Below the pieces are notes generated by a model. That model had not been told where the DNA came from. It worked only from the letters and a program-made list of their open reading frames with translations, and searched no databases. A program made the translations under genes and the position numbers. A stretch of 8,851 nucleotides of DNA from Bacillota bacterium (lineage in GTDB: Bacteria > Bacillota > Clostridia > Christensenellales > Aristaeellaceae), in NCBI GenBank assembly GCA_023395615.1, contig JAEWYP010000023.1, positions 1 to 8,851 of the forward strand, given 5' to 3'. This document shows positions 5,677 through 8,851 of the stretch, piece after piece. How positions within the stretch are numbered: the first letter of the stretch is position 1; every line of letters begins with the position of its first letter.

Positions 5677-8271
5677 ATGCCCGTAACCCCGATGATGCAG
5701 CAGTATCTGGACGTGAAACAGAAGCACCCGGATTGCATTGTGTTTTTCCGGATCGGTGATTTTTACGAGATGTTTTACGAGGACGCACAGCTGGCGTCGC
5801 GGGAGCTGGAGCTGACGCTGACCGGCAAGGATTGCGGCCTCAGCGAACGCGCGCCGATGTGCGGGATTCCCTATCATGCCGCGACGACCTATGTATCCCG
5901 CCTGATCGAGAAGGGGTATAAGGTAGCCATCTGCGAACAGATGACCGACCCCGCGCTAAGTAAAGGGTTAGTGGAACGGGAAGTGATCCGGATTATCACC
6001 CCCGGTACGGTGGTGGAACCCGGAATGCTGGATGAAAAAAGCAACAGCTATATCCTATGCGTCGCCTTCCTTGGCAGGGAGGCGGCGCTGGCCTACACGG
6101 ACGTAAGCACGGGTGAGTTTATTGTGCACCTGCTATTAGATGCCGCGGCGCATCTGCGCGACGAGCTGACCCGGATTGCTCCGCACGAGATTGTAACCAA
6201 CGACGAGGATGCGCTGTCTGTGTCGCTGGATGAAACGGTCGCGCTGGCGCAGCTTCCCGCGTCCGCTTTTGAGCGGAAGAACGCGGCGCGGCAGCTGCTT
6301 ACCCATTTTCAGGCGGCGACGGTGGAAGCGCTCGGTCTGGAACCGCGGGACAAGCGGATCATCGCAGCGGGGGCGCTGCTTGCCTACCTGAACGATACGC
6401 AGAAAAATTCGTTGGCCCACATCACGCAGATTACCCCGTACCAGAGCGGGCAGACAATGTATCTGGACCGTATGACCCGCCGCAATCTGGAACTGACCGA
6501 GAGTATGCGTAGCGGCGAGCGGCGGGGTTCGCTTTTGTGGCTGCTGGACGAAACCTCCACCGCCATGGGCGCGCGGCTTTTGAAAAGCTGGGTGGAAGAA
6601 CCCCTGACCGACGCGGAACGGATCGAGGCCCGTCTTTCGGCCGTGGAAGCGCTGAAAGACGATTATATGACCGCCGATGAGCTGACCGAGGCGCTCAAGG
6701 ACATCGCCGATCTGGAGCGATTGCTTGGCAAAATCAGCTACAACAGCCTGAACGCGCGGGACTGTCTGGCCCTGCAAAAATCGCTTTCGGCGATCCTGCC
6801 GATTAAAATGCTGATCGGAAAATTCAGCGTACCCGCGGTGGCTGCGCTGGGGCACACGCTGGCTCCGCTGGATTCGCTGTGCGCGCTGCTGCAAAAGGCG
6901 ATTCATCCGGACGCTCCGCCGACGCTGACGGACGGCGGCATTATCGCGGACGGATACAACGCCGAGCTGGACGGGTACCGCGAAGCCTCCACCAATGGAA
7001 AACAATGGGTGCTGGATCTGGAAACGGCGGAACGGCAGGAAACTGGCATCAAGAACCTGAAGATTCAGTATAACCGGGTGTTCGGTTTTTATATCGAAGT
7101 AACGAAAAGCAATCTGGCCAACGTGCCGCTTCGCTATACCCGCAAGCAGACGCTGGCTAACTGCGAGCGCTTTGTAACGCCGGAGCTGGCGGAGATCGAA
7201 CGGAAGATTACCGGCGCGCAGCAATCGGCGCTGGCGCTGGAAACACAGCTGTTTGCGGAAATCCGCGACGCGATTGCCAGAGAGATACCCGCCATTCAGC
7301 AAAACGCGCTGGCGCTGAAAACGCTGGACGCGCTGCTATCGCTGGCGAAAGTGGCAAGGGATTACGACTATGTCAGACCGGAGATTGCCGACGACGGCGT
7401 GATCGACATCCACGCAGGCCGTCACCCGCTGGTGGAGCGGATGCAGACGGACGTTCCTTTTGTGCCCAACGACGTGCTGCTGGACGGGGACCAGAACCGG
7501 ATGCTGATTATCACGGGGCCGAATATGGCCGGAAAAAGCACCTATATGCGGCAGGTGGCGCAGATTGTGGTGATGGCGCACATCGGCAGTTTTGTGCCAG
7601 CCCAGAGCGCGCACATCAGCCTGTGCGACCGGGTCTTTACCCGGATCGGCGCAAGCGACGATCTGGCGGGCGGGCAGAGCACCTTTATGGTGGAAATGAG
7701 CGAAACCGCCAATATCCTGCGCAACGCGACGACAAAGTCGCTGGTGATTCTGGACGAGATCGGCCGGGGCACCAGCACGTTCGACGGCCTGAGCATCGCA
7801 TGGGCGGTGGTGGAATATATGCTGGACAGGAAAAAGTGCGGCGCTAAAACCCTGTTCGCCACTCATTACCATGAGCTGAGCGAGCTGGAAGGCCGCTTTG
7901 AGGGCGTGAAAAACTACTGCATCACCGTACTGGAACGCGGTGAGGATGTCATTTTCCTGCGTAAGATTCAGCCGGGCGGCGCGGATAAGAGCTACGGGGT
8001 GCACGTGGCGCGGCTGGCGGGGATTCCCGCGTCGGTGGTCGCCCGTGCGCATGAGATTCAGGCGCGGCTGGAAGTAAGCGACATCAACCAGGAAACGATC
8101 AGCCAGAACATCCTCGAAGAAAAAAAGAAAGCGAACCGGCAGACCGACCTGTTCCATCTGGAAGAGGATAAACTGGTGGAAGAACTGAAAAATCTGGACG
8201 TGTTGTCCATTACCCCGATGGATGCGCTGAACGCTTTGTTCCGCCTACGCGAGAAAGCCAGGCGGCTGTAA
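5677..8271 (+). CDS. mutS: DNA mismatch repair protein MutS
   Basis: An 864-residue ATPase that finds base mismatches and small loops and recruits MutL; length is normal for MutS (E. coli 853). Domain I (about 1-115) opens with TPMMQQYLDVK and has the mismatch-stacking Phe-X-Glu motif at F29-Y30-E31 (GDFYEMF). A connector domain (about 125-255) and lever/clamp region (about 265-585) follow. The ABC-type ATPase has Walker A G614-T622 (GPNMAGKST), Walker B D693/E694 (LVILDEIGRGTSTFDG) and the ATHYHEL switch histidine at 730. Near the C-terminus, Q822-F826 (QTDLF) matches the sliding-clamp binding motif, as expected in bacteria that couple mismatch repair to the replication clamp. The final helices, ending in LNALFRLREKA, look complete. 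An in-frame A-AAA-AAG heptamer lies at 8121-8127, just before the clamp motif. It acts with mutL, 23 bases downstream. All key residues are present. Confidence 0.98.
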   Translation: MPVTPMMQQYLDVKQKHPDCIVFFRIGDFYEMFYEDAQLASRELELTLTGKDCGLSERAPMCGIPYHAATTYVSRLIEKGYKVAICEQMTDPALSKGLVEREVIRIITPGTVVEPGMLDEKSNSYILCVAFLGREAALAYTDVSTGEFIVHLLLDAAAHLRDELTRIAPHEIVTNDEDALSVSLDETVALAQLPASAFERKNAARQLLTHFQAATVEALGLEPRDKRIIAAGALLAYLNDTQKNSLAHITQITPYQSGQTMYLDRMTRRNLELTESMRSGERRGSLLWLLDETSTAMGARLLKSWVEEPLTDAERIEARLSAVEALKDDYMTADELTEALKDIADLERLLGKISYNSLNARDCLALQKSLSAILPIKMLIGKFSVPAVAALGHTLAPLDSLCALLQKAIHPDAPPTLTDGGIIADGYNAELDGYREASTNGKQWVLDLETAERQETGIKNLKIQYNRVFGFYIEVTKSNLANVPLRYTRKQTLANCERFVTPELAEIERKITGAQQSALALETQLFAEIRDAIAREIPAIQQNALALKTLDALLSLAKVARDYDYVRPEIADDGVIDIHAGRHPLVERMQTDVPFVPNDVLLDGDQNRMLIITGPNMAGKSTYMRQVAQIVVMAHIGSFVPAQSAHISLCDRVFTRIGASDDLAGGQSTFMVEMSETANILRNATTKSLVILDEIGRGTSTFDGLSIAWAVVEYMLDRKKCGAKTLFATHYHELSELEGRFEGVKNYCITVLERGEDVIFLRKIQPGGADKSYGVHVARLAGIPASVVARAHEIQARLEVSDINQETISQNILEEKKKANRQTDLFHLEEDKLVEELKNLDVLSITPMDALNALFRLREKARRL

Positions 8272-8281
8272 CCGAAAACCC

Positions 8282-8289
8282 AAAGGAGG
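8282..8289 (+). promoter_or_regulatory. mutL ribosome binding site
   Basis: AAAGGAGG, a near-perfect site, lies five bases before the mutL ATG at 8295, between the mutS stop and mutL. It is the strongest-looking ribosome binding site in the window. Confidence 0.8.
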
Positions 8290-8294
8290 GCGTC

Positions 8295-8851
8295 ATGGAA
8301 AACCAACCCATCCAAAGACTTTCCGACGATGTGATCGGACAGATCGCCGCGGGCGAAGTGGTGGAACGCCCTGCCGCTGCCGTAAAGGAACTGGTGGAAA
8401 ACAGCATTGACGCGGGCGCGACCGCCGTTACGGTGGAGCTTGCGGACGGCGGGCTGACGTCTATCCGCGTCAGCGATAACGGCCGCGGCATTCCCGCGTC
8501 ACAGGTGAGAATGGCGTTTGAACGCCACGCGACCAGCAAGCTGATGAAAGCGGAAGATCTGTACGATATCCATACGCTGGGGTTTCGTGGCGAGGCGCTG
8601 GCAAGCATCGCCGCGGTTGCCAGAGTAACCTGCGTAAGCCGTACCGCGGCTGCGGAGTATGGCGTGAAGGCAAGGGTGGAAGCCGGAGAATTTTTGGAAG
8701 TGACCGAAGCGGCCAGCCCGGTGGGGACCAGCGTAACGGTCAAGGACCTTTTCTATAACGCTCCGGTTCGGTTGAAATTTCTAAAGAAGCCCAGTACTGA
8801 AGCGGCCTTTGTGTCGGATTATATCATGCGGCTGATCCTGAGCCGCCCGGA
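8295..8851 (+). CDS. mutL: DNA mismatch repair protein MutL, N-terminal part (cut by window edge)
   Basis: The first 185 codons and two further bases of mutL; the frame is open to the end of the window. MutL is the ATP-dependent matchmaker that links MutS to strand cleavage. The visible part is the GHKL ATPase domain: IAAGEVVERP (17-26), KELVENSIDAGA with the catalytic glutamate E32 and Mg-binding N36, the ATP-binding DNGRG (61-65), then ATSK (79-82) and GFRGEAL (96-102), and a later GTSVTVKDLFYNAPVR segment typical of MutL. In bacteria without MutH, MutL usually has a C-terminal endonuclease site; that region lies outside the window, so I cannot say whether it is present. It follows mutS by 23 bases and is certainly co-transcribed or translationally close to it. 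Confidence 0.97.
   Translation, partial: MENQPIQRLSDDVIGQIAAGEVVERPAAAVKELVENSIDAGATAVTVELADGGLTSIRVSDNGRGIPASQVRMAFERHATSKLMKAEDLYDIHTLGFRGEALASIAAVARVTCVSRTAAAEYGVKARVEAGEFLEVTEAASPVGTSVTVKDLFYNAPVRLKFLKKPSTEAAFVSDYIMRLILSRP

Noticed and set aside
6136..7302. A 388-codon open frame on the minus strand inside mutS
   Set aside because: It lies wholly opposite a strongly conserved gene, has a low-complexity Arg/Gln-rich composition and shows no recognisable motif. It is a shadow of the GC-rich codon use of mutS. The same applies to 7336-8157 and 945-1565 on the minus strand.
1..8851. Mobile elements, CRISPR arrays, tRNA or rRNA genes, toxin-antitoxin or defence genes
   Set aside because: Nearly every base lies in a conserved housekeeping gene and the gaps total fewer than 120 bases. 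I saw no direct-repeat series, transposase motif or RNA-gene-like fold.

Overview
The window looks like a chromosomal core segment of a GC-rich member of the Bacillota, most likely in the class Clostridia. Three things point there: strong AGAAAGGAGG-type ribosome binding sites, the order miaB - ricA/ymcA-like gene - mutS - mutL (the Bacillus subtilis order without cotE), and the pair of a TIGR03960-type radical SAM protein and a DUF2344 protein followed by an RNase E/G gene, a well-known clostridial arrangement. The lineage is an inference from gene content; I could not run a phylogeny.

Layout: every gene lies on the + strand and they are packed almost end to end. A possible gene tail (up to 46) is followed by a radical SAM protein with a B12-binding-like N-terminus (84-1925). 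Next come its DUF2344 partner (1916-2608, 10-base overlap), a short RNase E/G family ribonuclease (2601-3845, 8-base overlap) and MiaB tRNA methylthiotransferase (3821-5215, TTG start, 25-base overlap). Then follow a YlbF/YmcA (Ric) family protein with a cysteine-rich tail (5231-5638), MutS (5677-8271) and the first 185 codons of MutL (8295 to the window edge). The largest gap between called genes is 38 bases. I see no factor-independent terminator, so the block can be read as one long operon, possibly with internal promoters I cannot identify.

Functionally the block combines RNA metabolism (RNase E/G, MiaB, a Ric-like protein that in B. subtilis works with RNase Y, and the uncharacterised radical SAM/DUF2344 pair) with DNA mismatch repair (MutS, MutL). 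Four of the seven genes carry cysteine arrangements typical of metal or Fe-S sites: the radical SAM protein, MiaB, the Ric-like protein and the RNase zinc-link.

There is no mobile element, CRISPR array, RNA gene or defence system. The points most worth a second look are the uncharacterised radical SAM/DUF2344 pair, an RNase E/G with a substituted 5'-sensor residue and no C-terminal small domain, the cysteine-rich tail of the Ric-like protein, and an in-frame A-AAA-AAG slippery heptamer late in mutS.
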